Shown here: positions 45,890 through 59,033 of the stretch, piece after piece | How the letters are laid out: each line of letters begins with the position of its first letter | Numbering within the stretch: position 1 is the first letter of the stretch | Assembly (NCBI GenBank): GCA_010909165.1 | Contig: MU008184.1 | Coordinates: 124,001 to 188,000, forward strand | From: Anthoceros angustus | Taxonomy: Eukaryota; Streptophyta; Anthocerotopsida; Anthocerotales; Anthocerotaceae | DNA length: 64,000 nucleotides | Direction: 5' to 3' | Notes under the pieces: generated by a model | Databases searched by the model: none | The model's input: the letters and a program-made list of their open reading frames with translations, nothing else | Told to the model about the DNA's origin: nothing | Made by a program: the position numbers and the translations under genes

Positions 45890-47395
45890 GCCCCGCGCCT
45901 GCTATTTGTGGGTTCTATCACGCCTCTTTGAGCGTGTGTCCGCAGCATGGAGGAATGCATACCGGCATGTCATATGGTGCCCTTGCCGATTTTGCAAGAA
46001 ACGGAAACGTGTTCCGCGGATGTTGAATAGACCATCGCCTGCGACTACCGCTGGCACGGCTGGCCCGGTGAGGGTGTCGGCCTGAGGGCACCCCATCCCC
46101 TTTTCATGTCCCTGCGGTCCATGACGGCATCGACCTTGGTGTGGATGTCCATGTCGATGCCAATGTGCATGACGAGGCTGATGCCGATGACCTGGAACGT
46201 GAACATGCGGAGGCATCCGAGTCTGCCACAGACGATGACAGGGATTTCTCCGATGACCCTGGGTGTGACAATGATGACGGCTCTCCGGCCGTTGAGGGTG
46301 AAGATTCCTTTTTTGCTTGCGTGGAAGGTGATAAGCCCGGGTCCATGGAGAGGATTGTTCAAGCACAAACGCCATTGTTTCGGGCAAACTCGATCTATCC
46401 GCCACCATGCTACATGCTTGACATCCGTGCACGCTTCGATCACCACGGCATGAACGCTATCCTACGCCGCATCAATCTATATTGCAAGGAAATACCATGC
46501 CCCGCGGAAGGATCAAGCTTCATGAATCATGGCTTCTCTAAGCCTAGGTTCCCAAGATCGACGTGCCCCAAGGGCTGCATGTATAGGAGATGAAACCGAT
46601 AAGAAGTGTTGGAAATGTGGGTTGAAAAGATTCAAGAAGGGCACCTTGAAGAAAAATTCGTGGAAAAAGTGATGTGGTATTTGCCACAGAAGCGCTGCCG
46701 GATGTATATGGTGCCTTCGCCTCCCGTGAATGTGTGGCTCACCGTCTCTGAGCAACGAAGGCAAAATGAGCATAATGGCGCATACACGCTTGGGCCGCTC
46801 TCGATGCCATTGACGGCTTTGGGGTTGAAGACCGAACCTTCGATTTGGGCTCTCCAACGATGGTGTCAACCCATTTGGGCGTAAACATTCCACTTATAAT
46901 GGCTTGCTCGTGAACTATAATGTTCCTCCGTGGAAGACCATCCGCAAGGATTACATTATCACATGCGTTATCACGCCCGCATAAGGCTGAAAACCTTGAT
47001 GTCTTTTTACAGCCATTGTACGAAGACCTTCAGCGGCTTTGGATCGGAGTGGATGCCATCGACGCATCATACCCAATTGGGCATCCAATGCGAGCATTTA
47101 AGCTCAGAGCCGGCGTACTTAACACCATCACCGATTACCCGGGCATGGGGTGCTTGTGTGGGCTTCAAACATCAGGGTACATGGCATGCCATATGTGTCG
47201 GAAGCACTTGGATGCAAGGTACTCCCCACATCTGAACAAGGTGGTGTACGAAGGAGCGCGGAAGTTCCTACCGGAGGGCCATCCATTGAGAAGCGCTGAC
47301 GTACATCTTTTCAATGGTGCCATTGAAACACGGCCGCCACCTCCGCCTGCTCCGCCGGTTCAGTCGCCGATGGAGAGGTGGGCCACGCGGTGAAC
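45890..47395 (+). pseudogene. CACTA transposase (Transposase_21-type), module B copy 1, frameshifted
   Basis: In plus-strand frames that change at indels, one finds a Cys pair region (CPKGCMY then CWKCGLKRFKKG), then NDGVNPFGRKHSTYNGLLV, YNVPPWKTIRKDYI, the ENLDVFLQPLYEDLQRLW block, FKLRAGVLNTITDYPGMG, and ACHMCRKHLDARYSP. These follow the order of plant CACTA transposases as I remember it. Coding is interrupted at several places, so it is inactive. Confidence 0.8.
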
Positions 47396-47439
47396 GAGAG
47401 CGAGCAGAACGCCTGGAACTCGCCTCCCTTCAATCGCAC

Positions 47440-48960
47440 GGGCGCGCCCCGCGCCTGCTATTTGTGTGGTTCTATCACGCCTTTGGAGCGTGTGTGCATG
47501 GAGGAATGCAGGCATGTCATATGGTGCCCTTGCCGATTTTGCAAGAAACGGAAACGTGTTCCGCGGATGTTGAATAGACCATCGCCCGCTGACTACCCCG
47601 CTGGGTACGGCTGGCCCGGTGAGGGTGTCGATGCCTGGGAGGGCACCCCATCCCTTTCATGTCCCTGCGTCCATGACGATCGACCTTGGTGTGGATGTCC
47701 ATGTCGATGCCAATGTGCATGACGAGGCCGATGCCGATGACTGAACGTGAACATGCGGAGGCATCCGAGTCCGCAACGATGTGGATTTCGATGACCCCGG
47801 TGATAATGATGACGGCCTCCGCCGTGAGGGTGAAGATTCCTTTTGCTTGCGTGGAAGGTGATAAGCCCGGGTCCATGGAGAGGATTGTTCATATTGTTTC
47901 AAACTGATCTTGTCCGCCACCATGCTATGCTTGACATCCAGCATACTGCATCGCACGGCATGAACGCTATCCTGCACCGCATCAATCTATATTGCGGAAG
48001 GAAATACCATGCCCCGCCGGGAAGGATCAAGAAATCATGGCTTCTCTAAGCCTAGGTTCACAACAAGATCGACGTGCCCCAAGGGCTGCATGTATAGGGG
48101 CCAGCATGAAACTGACAAGAAGTGTTGGAAATGTGGGTTGAAAAGATTCAAGAAGGGCACCGAAGAAAAATTCGGGCGGAAAAAGTGATGTGGTATTTGC
48201 CGTTGGTGAAGCGTTGCCGGATGTATATGGTGCCTTCGCCTCCCGTGTGTGGCTCACCGTCTCGTGAGCAACGAAGGCAAAATGAGCATAATGGCGACAC
48301 GCCCGCCGCCTCGATGCCATTGACGGCTTTGGGGTTGAAGACCGAACCTTCGATTTGGGCTCTCCACCGATGGTGTCAACCCATTTGGGCGTAAACATTC
48401 CACTTACGCTGGTTGCGCGTGAACTATAATGTTCCGTGGAAGACCATCCGCAAGGATTACATTATCACATGCGTTATCATACCCGCCCGCATAAGGCTGA
48501 AAACCTTGATGTCTTTTACAGCCATTGTACGAAGACCTTCATTTGGATCGGAGTGGATGCCATCGACGATCATACCCAATTGGGCATCCAATGAGAGCAT
48601 TTAAGCGCGTACTTAACACCATCACCGATTACCCGGCATGGGGTGCTTGTGTGGGCTTCAAACATCGTACATGGCATGCCATATGTGTTGGAAGCACTTG
48701 GATGCAAGGTACTCCCACATCCGAACAAGGTGGTAAGGGAGCGGAAACCCTACCGGAGGCCATCCATTGAGAAGCCCGACGACATCTTTTCAATGGTGCC
48801 ATTGAACACGGCCGCCACCTCCGCCCGCTTGTTCGTGTCGCCGCCGAGATGGAGAGGTGGGCCACCGGTGAACGAGCGTAGACAAAGAACGTGGAACGTG
48901 ACAAAGAGGTGGATGGCGATTTATTTTTGCCATATAACAGTGTGTTGAAATGCTCGCTCT
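47440..48960 (+). pseudogene. CACTA transposase, module B copy 2, frameshifted
   Basis: Repeats copy 1 from CGCGCCTGCTATTTGTGTGG (47,450) to the ATCCATTGAGAAG segment, with many small deletions relative to it (for example near 47,950, 48,160 and 48,540). The VNYNVPWKTIRKDYI stretch lacks one Pro codon. It is inactive. Confidence 0.78.
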
Positions 48961-49029
48961 TTGCTCTTTTGTATTCCACCGCTTACAATGATGACATTTA
49001 CTCCGCTTATGGAGATGCGTTCCATGTAA

Positions 49030-52000
49030 TTTGCTCCCTGACCTAAAGGATGGTATGCACACCCTCAAAACGTGGTTGTCTCATTATATGGCTTCTTGGC
49101 TCAAAGGATGACTTGGCATGTAGGAGGGACATGGCGGATCCAGGGTGTGCACCAAAGCCCATTTATGGCCGCTGATGAAACGGTGGATGCCACATTTGAA
49201 AGTGTCAATATGTCATCCCGCTTTGGCCATGCCAATAGTCCATGACCGATTCGGAAGATCCGCCGCCTGTGGTTCTCAACTCACATAGGCGGAAGTTAAC
49301 AAGGCAAATTATCCGGCTTTGGCCATGCCAATAGTCCATGACCGATTCGGAAGATCCGCCGCCTGTGGTTCTCAACTCACATAGGCGGAAGTTAACAGGT
49401 AAATTATGGCTTGAAAACACATGACCGGAAGAAGGTGTTAGAATACTACCGCCAATAGTGTTGCGCGTGCATTGCCAAGAGAAGTATATGACCCCATCGC
49501 AGGCTTGCTCGGTTGTTCCGGTCGGGAGGCGGAGATTGACAAAGGGAAATCGGGCAATGCATTTGCCGGCTCATGAAACGATGGCACAATTGGAAAGAGT
49601 TATGCCTCCCAAGTTCTTTGACATCCAAGTACACATGGTGGTGCACTGTGGATGAAGTGGCGACGCATGGGGCATCCTCGTCGGATGAAACGGTGGATGC
49701 CACATTTGAAAGTCTGAATATGTCATCCGGCTTTGGCCATGCCAATAGTCCATGACCGATTCGGAAGATCCGCCCTTGGTTCTCAACTCACATAGGCGGA
49801 AGTTAACACAGGTAAATTATCCGCTTGAAAACACATGTGGAAGAAGGTGTTAGAATACTACCCAATAGTGTTGCATTGCCAAGAAGTATATGACCCCATC
49901 GCAGGCTTGCTCGGTTGTTCCGGTGGTCGGGAGGCGGAGATTGAAAGGCGAAATCGAGGCAATGCATTCTTGGCTCATGAAACGATGGCACAATTGGAAA
50001 GAGTTATGCCTCCCAAGTTCTTTGACATCCAAGTACACATGGTGGTGCACTGTGGATGAAGTGGCGACGCATGGGGCATCCCCTCCTGGATGTATTTCAT
50101 AGAGCGGTATATGAAAGTTTTAAAAGATATGGTGCGAAACATGGCTCATCCAAGCATGCATGGTCGAGGGTTATTGCATGGGGAGGCCATGTTTTATTGC
50201 GCATAATATTTGGCGGAGAATACACGATGGCGGGACATAGCGGCAACGTGAGCCTAATTTGCTGGAGGAGGATATCCTAGAATCGGAAACCGGAGGATAA
50301 GGAGATGACCGCAGAGGCCCACTTCGAGGTGCACTCGTATATTTTAAGAGCCCTCCGCCTATTCCTTGAGGAGTACCAGACGTATGGGGTCCGGAAGCCC
50401 GCCATCGCTTCGATTGGCTAGGCGAGTCGGCGAGGCACGGTGGGCCCGGGCGGAGATGAACAAAACGCGTCGTCGACGGTGGGCTTGTCCTCACACCGTA
50501 AATTGAGGACCTCATTCGGGGCCCGAGCATGACTCAAGAGCTATCGTACCGCGTGCCTATGGATACCATTACCAGATCGAAAAGGAGATAAACACATGAA
50601 GGCAACCCAGTCAAGGGGTCATTCAATGGTGGAAGGTTGGAGCAGGCGGTAGAGCATACGTCGGGAGAATTCAACAAATCGCAACTCCAAGGCGGCCACG
50701 GCCATTTGTGTTCAAGGTGAAGTGGTACCAATGCGAGGAGAATGTGTCCATGCGAGATGATGTTTCCGTTCCTTTGGTGGACACGTAAAGGAATATGAGT
50801 ACACGGATGGAGACGATGAAGCGGGTCCGTACACATTCCCGGTCAAGTCACACAAGCATTGTTTCATCCTCGCACCTCCCTTCAGCAGGGTGGAGGTCAC
50901 ATGAGTGCCCTACCAGTCCAAACATTATCCAGATTCTCTACATAGGAACATGACGGGTTTTTGACCCCAAGTACCTGCCACGCGTGCATACGGACATCAC
51001 ATCATCCCACGCATGCACCTGCCAAGGACAGACGGCATGCCGCGGAGTGCATGCAGTCCGTGCGCCTGCCTCGGGCGCAACTCCTCACGCCTCCCGGGTG
51101 GTCACGGGAAGGATTTTTGACTGGAGGCAGGGGCGGGTTGACCCCAAGGCAATGCACAGTTGCGCCAACGCCGGGCTATCCCTGAGAGAGTAGGCACCTG
51201 GATTAGACGGGGAGGAGGTAGCAGACGGTTCCATTGCTTTTGTGCATCATTACATACAGTAGCGAATGGGAATGTATGTGACGATCACGAAGACGGGCGG
51301 TCTGGGAAAACAACTCCTGCCCCATCCGCGGACACCTTCCCGTGCCGAGTAGGGCGTGCTTCCTTTCACCAATAGGATAAACATTCCTTTACTACTAGTA
51401 ACGGCACAACGAGAGTGCACTTTACCACGGTGGTTTATTTTACTACACCGATGAAAGGCAGGAATGAAGGGCCGACCGCTCCTGGGACGCATCGCCCACA
51501 TGAACAAAATGAAGTCTCATGAAAAGAAGACTCAAGGAAAGGGCCTCTATGGATTGCCTCCACAACGCTGCAGCAATCTATAAAAGATTTCTAAGATGTG
51601 GCGTCACCGCAATCCTCAAGGAAGACACATCCAGATCCGGGCGCTGACTGGAGCCTCCGAGAGGGCACATCTGTGGATGCACCGCCCATCTCCATGATCC
51701 GCTTGAAATCCAACGCCCGCCTGGGATTGCGCCAATAGCCCGCCCGTCCGACGACATGTGTGGATCGCGCTCGAAGCCTCAAATGCCCATGCTCGCCTCC
51801 TGTGTTTGCTGAGAGTTCTAGGCACTCGCCGCCCATATCCCGGTGCTCGGGTCATCTCCTCCGGACATTGGCGCGTACACCGAACCCGTGAGGAGCAACC
51901 TTCGTGGAAGAGAAGGCGATTGACGATCCTTGAAGAGGCCGATGCTTGCCAAGGCAAGCTAACACCAAGAGGTGCCGCAAGCGGCATGTAGGAGGTCGGG

Positions 52001-52095
52001 CAAGCCGAGGAGGAAGTGGAAGAGCCGGGCCTGGTTTGCTACCATGGGTGCCTCCTATATGCACAATCGGCACCAATGAATCCGCCACGCGCCGA
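49030..52095 (+). pseudogene. CACTA module C (DUF4218/DUF4216-type region), copies 1 and 2
   Basis: A short segment is repeated at 49,229, 49,327 and 49,740 (CCATGACCGATTCGGAAGAT). The DUF4218-like part (HETMAQLERVMPPKFFDIQV, then HMVVH) occurs at 49,570-49,655 and 49,975-50,055, followed by FKRYGAKHG-type sequence, RLFLEEYQTYGVRKPAIAS (50.35 kb) and a DUF4216-like FKVKWYQCEENVS (50.7 kb). Stops and frameshifts are frequent. Confidence 0.7.
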
Positions 52096-52099
52096 GCAC

Positions 52100-54390
52100 G
52101 GGTGAGTTCCGCACTCACATAGGGAAGTTAACACAATTCGCTTGAAAACACATGACGGAAGAAGGTGTTAGAATACTACGCCAATAGTGTTGCGCGGTGC
52201 ATTGCCAAGAAGTATATGACCCCATCGCAGGCTTGCTCGGTTGTTCCGGTGGTCGGGAGGCGGAGATTGACAAAGGGAAATCGGGCAATGCATTCTTGGC
52301 TCATGAAACGATGGCACAATTGGAAAGAGTTATGCCTCCCAAGTTCTTTGACATCCAAGTACACATGGTGGTGCACCAGTGGATGAAGTGGCGACGCATG
52401 GGGCATCCTCGTCTGGATGTATTTCATAGACGGTATATGAAAGTTTTAAAAGATATGGTGCGAAACATGGCTCATCCAAGCATGCATGGTCGAGGGTTAC
52501 ATGGGGAGGCCATGTTTTATTGCGTATAATATTTGGCGGAGAAACACGATGGCGGGACATCTTGGCGTGCAGCCGAACTAATTCTGGAGGAGGATATCCT
52601 AGGAATCGGAAACCGGAGGATAAGGAGATGACCGCAGAGGCCCACTTGAGGTGCACTCGTATATTTTAAGGCAGCCCTCCGCCTATTCCTTGAGGAGTAC
52701 CAGACGTATGGGGTCCGGAAGCCCGCCATCGCTTTATTGGCTAGGCGAGTCGGCGAGGCACGGTGGGCCCGGCGAGATGAACAAAACGTCTGTCGACGGT
52801 GGGCTTGTCCTCACACCGTAAATTGAGGACCTCATTCGGGGCATGGCAGTCAAGAGCTATCGTAATACGCGTGCCTATGGATACCATTACCGTCGAAAAG
52901 GAGACACATGAAGGCAACCCAGATGGGGGTCATTCGGTGGAAGGTTGGAGCAGGCGTAAGCATACATTGGGAGAATTCAACAAATCACCCAACTCGGTCA
53001 TACGCCATTTGTGTTCAAGGTGAAGTGGTACCAATGCGAGGAGAATGTCTCCATGCGAGATGATGTTTCGTTCCTTTGGTGGACACGAAAGGAATATGAG
53101 TACACGGATGGAGAGCGATGAAGCGGGTCCGTACACATTCCCGGTCAAGTCACACAAGCATTGTTTCATCCTCGCACCTCCCTTCACTGGGTGGGAGGTC
53201 TGCGAGTGCCCTACCAGTCCAAACATTATCCGATTCCTCTACATAGGAACATGACGGGTTTTTGACCCCAAGTACCTGCCACGCGTGCATACGGACATCA
53301 CATCATCCCATGCACACCGCCAGCGACGCATGCCGCGGAGTGCATGCGTCGTCGCGCGCCGCCTCGGGCGCAACTCCTCACGCCTCCGGTGGTCACGGAG
53401 GATTTTTGATCGGAGGCGGGCGGGTTGACCCCAAGGCATGCAGTTGCGCCGGCTATCCACGAGAGAGGCACATTAGACGGGAGGAGGTAGCGACGGTTCC
53501 ATTGCTTTTGTGCATCATTACATGATAATGGGAATGTATGTGGCGATCACGACGGCGGATCGGAAAACAACTCCCCATCCGCGGACACCTTCCCGTGCCG
53601 AGTAGGGCGTGCTTCCTTTCAATAGGATAAACATTCCTTTACTACTAGTAACGCACGAGAGTGCACTTTACCACGGTGGTTTATTTTACTACATGAAGGC
53701 AGGAATGAAGGGCCGACAACTCTCGGGACGCATCGCCCACATGAACAAAATGACGCAATCGTCTCCGAAGACTCGCGGAAAGGGCCTCTATGGATTGCCT
53801 CCACAACGTCGTTGTGCAGCTCTATAAAAGATTTCTAAGATGTGGCGTCAGCAATCCACCAAGGAAGACACATCCAGATCCGGGGCGACTCGGAGCCTCC
53901 GAGAGGGCAATAATTTCCAGGATGCACTGCCCCATCTCCATGATCCGCTTGAAATCCAACGCCCGCCTGGGATTGCGCCAATAGCCCGCCCGTCCGACGA
54001 CATGTGTGGATCGCGCTCGAAGCCTCAAATGCCCATGCTCGCCTCCTGTGTTTGCTGACAGAGTTCTAGGCACTCGCCGCCCATATCCCGGTGCTCGGGT
54101 CATCTCCTCCGGACATTGGCAGCGTACACCGAACCCGTGAGGGAGCAACCTTCGTGGAAGAGAAGGCGCACAGATTCACGATCCTTGAAGAGGCCGATGC
54201 TTGCCAAGGCAAGCTAACACCAAGAGGTGCCGCAAGCGGCATGTAGGAGGTCGGGCAAGCCGAGGAGGAAGTGGAAGAGCGCGGGCCTGGTTTGCTACCA
54301 TGGGTGCCTCCTATATGCACAATCGGCACCAATGAATCCGCCACGCGCCGAGCACGGGTGAGTTCGCACTCACATAGATGCCCGTGACTT
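52100..54390 (+). pseudogene. CACTA module C, copy 3 (about 2.3 kb duplication)
   Basis: Repeats 49,810-52,095 nearly end to end (for example AATCGGAAACCGGAGGATAA at 50,281 and 52,607; GGATAAACATTCCTTTACTA at 51,376 and 53,624). The best-preserved frame is the DUF4218-like stretch at 52,197-52,529 (MKWRRMGHPRLDVFHRRYMK). Small indels separate the copies. Confidence 0.75.
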
Positions 54391-57300
54391 ATAAGGACAT
54401 GCACACTGGTCCGAGGGAGGCGGTGTGCGCGAAACTTGAGTGGTCAAGAAGATTCGATGCGCTCAAACCATGAACTCGTTAAATCAAAACCGGACCCTAA
54501 ACCCTACCCATGTTCCTTGGCTTCAAATGCGGTACCCGGGAAGGGTTTCTACCCTTTGCACCGGCCCAAGGAAGAATTGAATTAGGGTTTTTGGTTAAGT
54601 CCCTGGCCGACGGACTCGGAATATGCAGTGTGAGGTGGATTGACATGGTGAAACCTCATATTATTACCGATATTCAAGGAAGATAAAGGCCATAAATGCA
54701 CGGATATTCACCCCAAATTTCACTAATACTTTTTGGTGTGTTAAAACCTGTTCCCACCGGAGGGTAGAGAAGCCGGAACGGAAGCGCACCCCTCTCTCCG
54801 AGGCGCCCTACCATGGCGACTATACATAGGAGGACAATGAGGCGCTTGGGCTGTGGTTTCAAACCGCTATTGGGAACCCCTGTCGCCCGTAGGAATCCAC
54901 GGCCATCGTGCACATCTCTATTGGGCGCTCGCGTGTTGAAGTGCGTGAAGTACGACGCCAAGAAGCGTGGTGAGTGACATTTGTCCTCGAGATTTCCTAA
55001 AAGCATGTGCGTCGACGGGCAACAAGATACCTCTGGAATGTGTGATTTGCGATTTGCAGGATGATTTGCGATTTGCAGGATGATTTGTGATTTGCGATTT
55101 GCGATGATTTGCGATTTGCGGATTCTGAGCAAAAGCAGAATAAAGGCGAGCCCGCCTGCTCTTGCCGTAGACTGAAAAGCATTCACCAAGTTTCATGTTT
55201 CGATTGATGCGGTTAACGTGCGCGACATTTCCATGAGAGGGCGCAGCACCTACCGAGTAACACAAAGAAGTAGAACCGCAAGGTTCGTGACCTTCCTAGC
55301 AACTATCGTCCCACTCGAATGCATCCCCAACATGTCGGGAGCAACGGGTGAGGAATGACGGCGGATCCCACGGCGCGGAGACAAAGACACAGTCGATGCA
55401 CTTCAATCGACGAAGCCATAAGCTCACCGAGTTCTCCATGTTCGGGCTTGTAGCGTCATCGCCATCGGCCTCGCCGACGGGCTGTCCAAGGGTCATATTT
55501 CCTAGCTGTGAACTGCGGAGCGACGCTCCCTTCTGGGCGGAGTTGTTCGACACCAACTCGGTCGTAGTGAAAGACTCAGATGCATCCACCGCCTGCACTA
55601 CACCGGCCCGGCAGGGGTTGGGGCTTGGCCATCCGCCGGCTGTGGGTCACCAGCAAGCGCCATGCTCCAATGCAATGAGAAACTGGGGACATTGGCCTGC
55701 GAGTCCATGTTTAGGAGGAAACAAGCGATATCGAGAAGAACCGTGGCTGCAACGGTCCAAGACTATGTACCTTCTACCACCATTCAACGCAATCGGTTTG
55801 ACCGTCCTTGCATCCCACGCCGCTGGTGAAGCAGAGGTACATTGTAGGGTCGCTGTCACGATAGAACCTACAGATGCGCACGCCTGCTGTATGGGGCGCC
55901 AAGAGGATCGAACAGAGCCCACGCCTGGTACAAGAGGGCGTGTGTGAGGAAGGCCAAAGATCAATCAGCCGCTCCGTGAATCGTGGGGTGGCCTATGGAA
56001 GGCAATGGCACAAGGTATCACCGTACAACAGGCACAATGACTGTGGACAACCATGCACGGATAGGTGTGGTATGGCATTCAAATTTTGAACACTTGCAGG
56101 CAGGGTAGAAAGATCACCAGGCGTGAACATGGATATGCAAGCGCGGGAGCTGAGCACTTCGACAACATCACACACTTCGGTCAAGCTTGGAAGAGGTGGA
56201 ACACGGTGGGAATGGCGCGGACGAAGGTGGGGAAACCTCCTGCGGTGCAAGGTGGGCCGCGGGCAGCGGAAGCGATGGAGGGCGGGCGACGGGGATCACG
56301 GACTCACCATCGGCACTCGCGGCTGGGTTGCAGCGACGATGTCGAGAGAGAACGAGTGCAGCGGAATGCCCGCAAATTGCGTGACGATGGCAATGGCGCC
56401 GGAGGGAGCTGGAACCTGGGTGACCATGAGCGGGCGCCTGATCGCCCGTAGGGCTGGCGTTTGCGGCGAAGAAGGTGAAGTGGTCGGCATGCGCGACGGC
56501 GAGGAACATCCAATCCCAACTCGGATCGGGGTGATGATGAAGTTGCCTCGCCGAAAGCGAGATCTTAGCAACCGGGCAGGAAGCATGGGCGGAGGGAGGT
56601 AGCCGGTGGGGAAGAAGGAGAGGAGGAGAGGGGCGGTTGGAGCCCTGGCAGAGCCGAGGGGGCTTTGTCGAGGCGCAGGTAGCCCATTTCACCGAATTTT
56701 GACATCGCTGGGAAGGACGGGGTTCATACTTGAGGCCTCCCAAGGAGCACATGGGAGCTTGGATCAGCACCCGCGGAAGTCTGTTAGACGCTCGCCGAGG
56801 GGGCTCACCCATTGTGAGTGGCGAGCATGGTGCACCAACCGGCAAACATACATGGCGTGGTCGAGGGAGCTGTTGGAGGACAAGAAAGAAGAGTCGCGTA
56901 AAATCAGCTTGCACCGCTTATCAAGTGGGAGGTGAACAAGCAAGCCAAAGTCAAAGATCTCGGATCCGCCGGGTAGGAAGGCAAGGGCACTTGTGATCAA
57001 CAAAAGGCAGCCGGAGGAAGGCAGAGAAGCAAGCGCATGCCTCCCAACATTGCAAAGGATGTATGGTTGAAGTGCGACAAGAGGAAGAGGCAAGGTATGC
57101 GCAAGTGGAAGCCGGGAGGTGCTTGAACGCCAAGAAGCTGCTAGCGTGATGTCAAGGGAAGGGGGAACCAACGGACCCAACCCATACGGCAGACAAGGGC
57201 GAGAGGGATACTGTGCCAAATTTCGGAAGTGCTGGGGAAGACATCCAACATGGGCAGAAGAGTGCTGGGGTTCCCGGAACGGTGTAGAAAACATGCCAGA

Positions 57301-58840
57301 GCTTTGGGCAAGCACATTTCTGGAATTGGGTAAGGTGGTTTGCGTGTTCTTCATCCCGGGGAAATATGGACGGGGTGGTTGGGCTTTGGAAAAGTGATGC
57401 ACACCAAGGGGCGGAAACTGGTGCACATGGCTTGCACATAGACTGAGAATAGCGGACTGCCTGTGTAACTGCGTTTGCACATGCCATGCGAGAATCTAAC
57501 CAGGATGATGTTCTGCAGAGCATAATGGAGAGGAAGGAGGTATGGAGGAAGTGGGAGAGGAGGGTGGAGAGGACGTGCCAGAAGCCCCAATTGGCACCCT
57601 GCCGAATAGTGGCTTCTGTGGGGGCCTGGAAAGTCCGTCTTTGCTTGAGAGGATGGAGTTGGCTACGCCTAGCCACCATCTATCGCTACCAGAGGGAGCG
57701 CTCCAGACTGTTGAGGATGGCGGGGAAGCAAACATAGGGCGTGGACGTGTGCGGAGAGGTCGGTCTGCTACAGTCACTATCGCGGACGGGGGAAGCAATG
57801 CCAGCGCGGATGAGGTGAGGGGCGACCAGGATATGTTGCTTTGCATCACATGCGTTTTTTACAATGACTTTGAAATTGCGTGTGCAGGCAAATTGCGGGA
57901 GACATCAGGAAACATCTGCATCATCTGAAGAAGAGCAATGGTCTCCAAAGGGTGGAAGTCAATCACGGAATTGAAGCGAAGGGAGCGGGGAAGCATGCGG
58001 GGAAGGCTGCCGTTGGGCCGGAGAAAAGGTGCTGCCCTGCACGGAATTACGCGGCGAGGAACAAAGGGAGAGGAAGCACACGACGCCGAGAGCCTGCACC
58101 CCGTTCGCTGGAGATTATTGAGGGCTGAGATTTCAATGTGAGCGGGTATGGACTGTACAAATTTGAATACGGAAGTAGATGGGGGCGAAAAGTAGGCCCC
58201 GGCCAGGACGCATAGCCTACATCCATCCATCGGCACACCTCATGGCACACCTCGCCGGGCCCTTCCACGCGGACCGACACAATGCCACGGTCACCGTACC
58301 GATGCAGGTAGACAGTGTGGCAATGGACCCAACATGTATTGCATTCAAACGGAAGGGTATATTTAGTAATAACATATTATTAACGTGAATGACAAACAGT
58401 TTAAAACTACCTTACTGCGTAATGAAGAACCATAAATATAGGTCAAAATTAATTAAGTAAAGCATCATAATGGCCTGCCAATCGCCGGCACGGAGAAGCC
58501 CACGTGGATGGATACCGTAGGTTGCACCAGCATCAAACATATGGATGTGACAGGTACGAAGGGCACGTTCAGCAACGGAAATGCCGACGCGTGGACACCG
58601 TGTGGCATGTACTTCGCAGCGAGGCACCCCGACATGTGGCGCCCATGCGGAAAACGGGGTGGACACCAAGTGGCGCTTGCATACGAAGGGAAATATGCAC
58701 GTGCATCGCGAGATATGCACATGTGAGTATGGGGAATGAGTAAAATAGCGCACGCGGTGTGATGGGACATGGCGGCTGGGGCAGGAGAGGAAGCCAAGTG
58801 GCGGCCACAGAGCTCACGGGGAAGTGGGCCAGTTAAGCTC
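54391..58840. other. CACTA right arm, unidentified coding potential
   Basis: Open frames of 100-250 aa occur on both strands (plus 55,348-55,947; minus 56,168-56,914; minus 56,764-57,480; plus 57,542-57,928) but none shows a family I know. A degenerate GATTTGC array lies at about 55,040-55,125. This part could hold a captured host segment or a second element protein. Confidence 0.35.
55040..55125. repeat. GATTTGC-rich satellite-like array
   Basis: GATTTGCGATTTGCAGGAT and shortened forms are repeated about nine times, with GATGATTTGC joints. Confidence 0.85.
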
Positions 58841-58848
58841 TAACCAAA

Positions 58849-59031
58849 GGTTACATCCGTTACAAAATGGCTCAGTAACGACCGATAATGTAACGCGTGG
58901 AGTAACATTCTACTCACAAACCCGCCCACGCTTTATTGCCGACAATAACGTTACAAAAGGAAACCATTGTTACAAAACAGGGAATATCGTTACTACAAAA
59001 GCGTTACAAGAGCGCCTACTATGGTGTTGTG
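58849..59031 (+). repeat. CACTA right terminus and subterminal repeats
   Basis: At least six copies of GTTAC or GTTACAAAA/GTAACG words on both strands (58,858-59,007), then CCTACTATGGTGTTGTG at the edge, mirroring the left end (CACTACAACAAGTAGG). Confidence 0.75.
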
Positions 59032-59033
59032 GG

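Larger units (their letters stand above)
40231..59031 (+). mobile_element. CACTA (En/Spm-type) transposon, about 18.8 kb, internally rearranged
   Basis: The left end reads CACTACAACA directly after GGA (40,228-40,230). The right end reads ...GGTGTTGTG (59,023-59,031), whose reverse complement CACAACACC pairs at 7 of 9 positions with the left end, and is followed by GGA (59,032-59,034), giving a 3-bp target duplication. Both subterminal regions carry CGTTACAAAA/GTAAC motifs. Inside, on the plus strand, are relics of a Transposase_21-type protein with the DUF4218 and DUF4216 regions. All copies are broken by many small indels. The interior is expanded by serial duplications listed below. Confidence 0.82.

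Noticed and set aside
41460-54390. CRISPR-like or satellite array
   Set aside because: The repeats are kilobase-scale coding modules of a transposon, not short regular repeats with unique spacers.
56168-57480. Two minus-strand frames of 248 and 238 aa
   Set aside because: They are Pro/Ser/His-rich without domain or motif, and lie in a transposon arm with equally open plus frames. Length alone does not support a gene.
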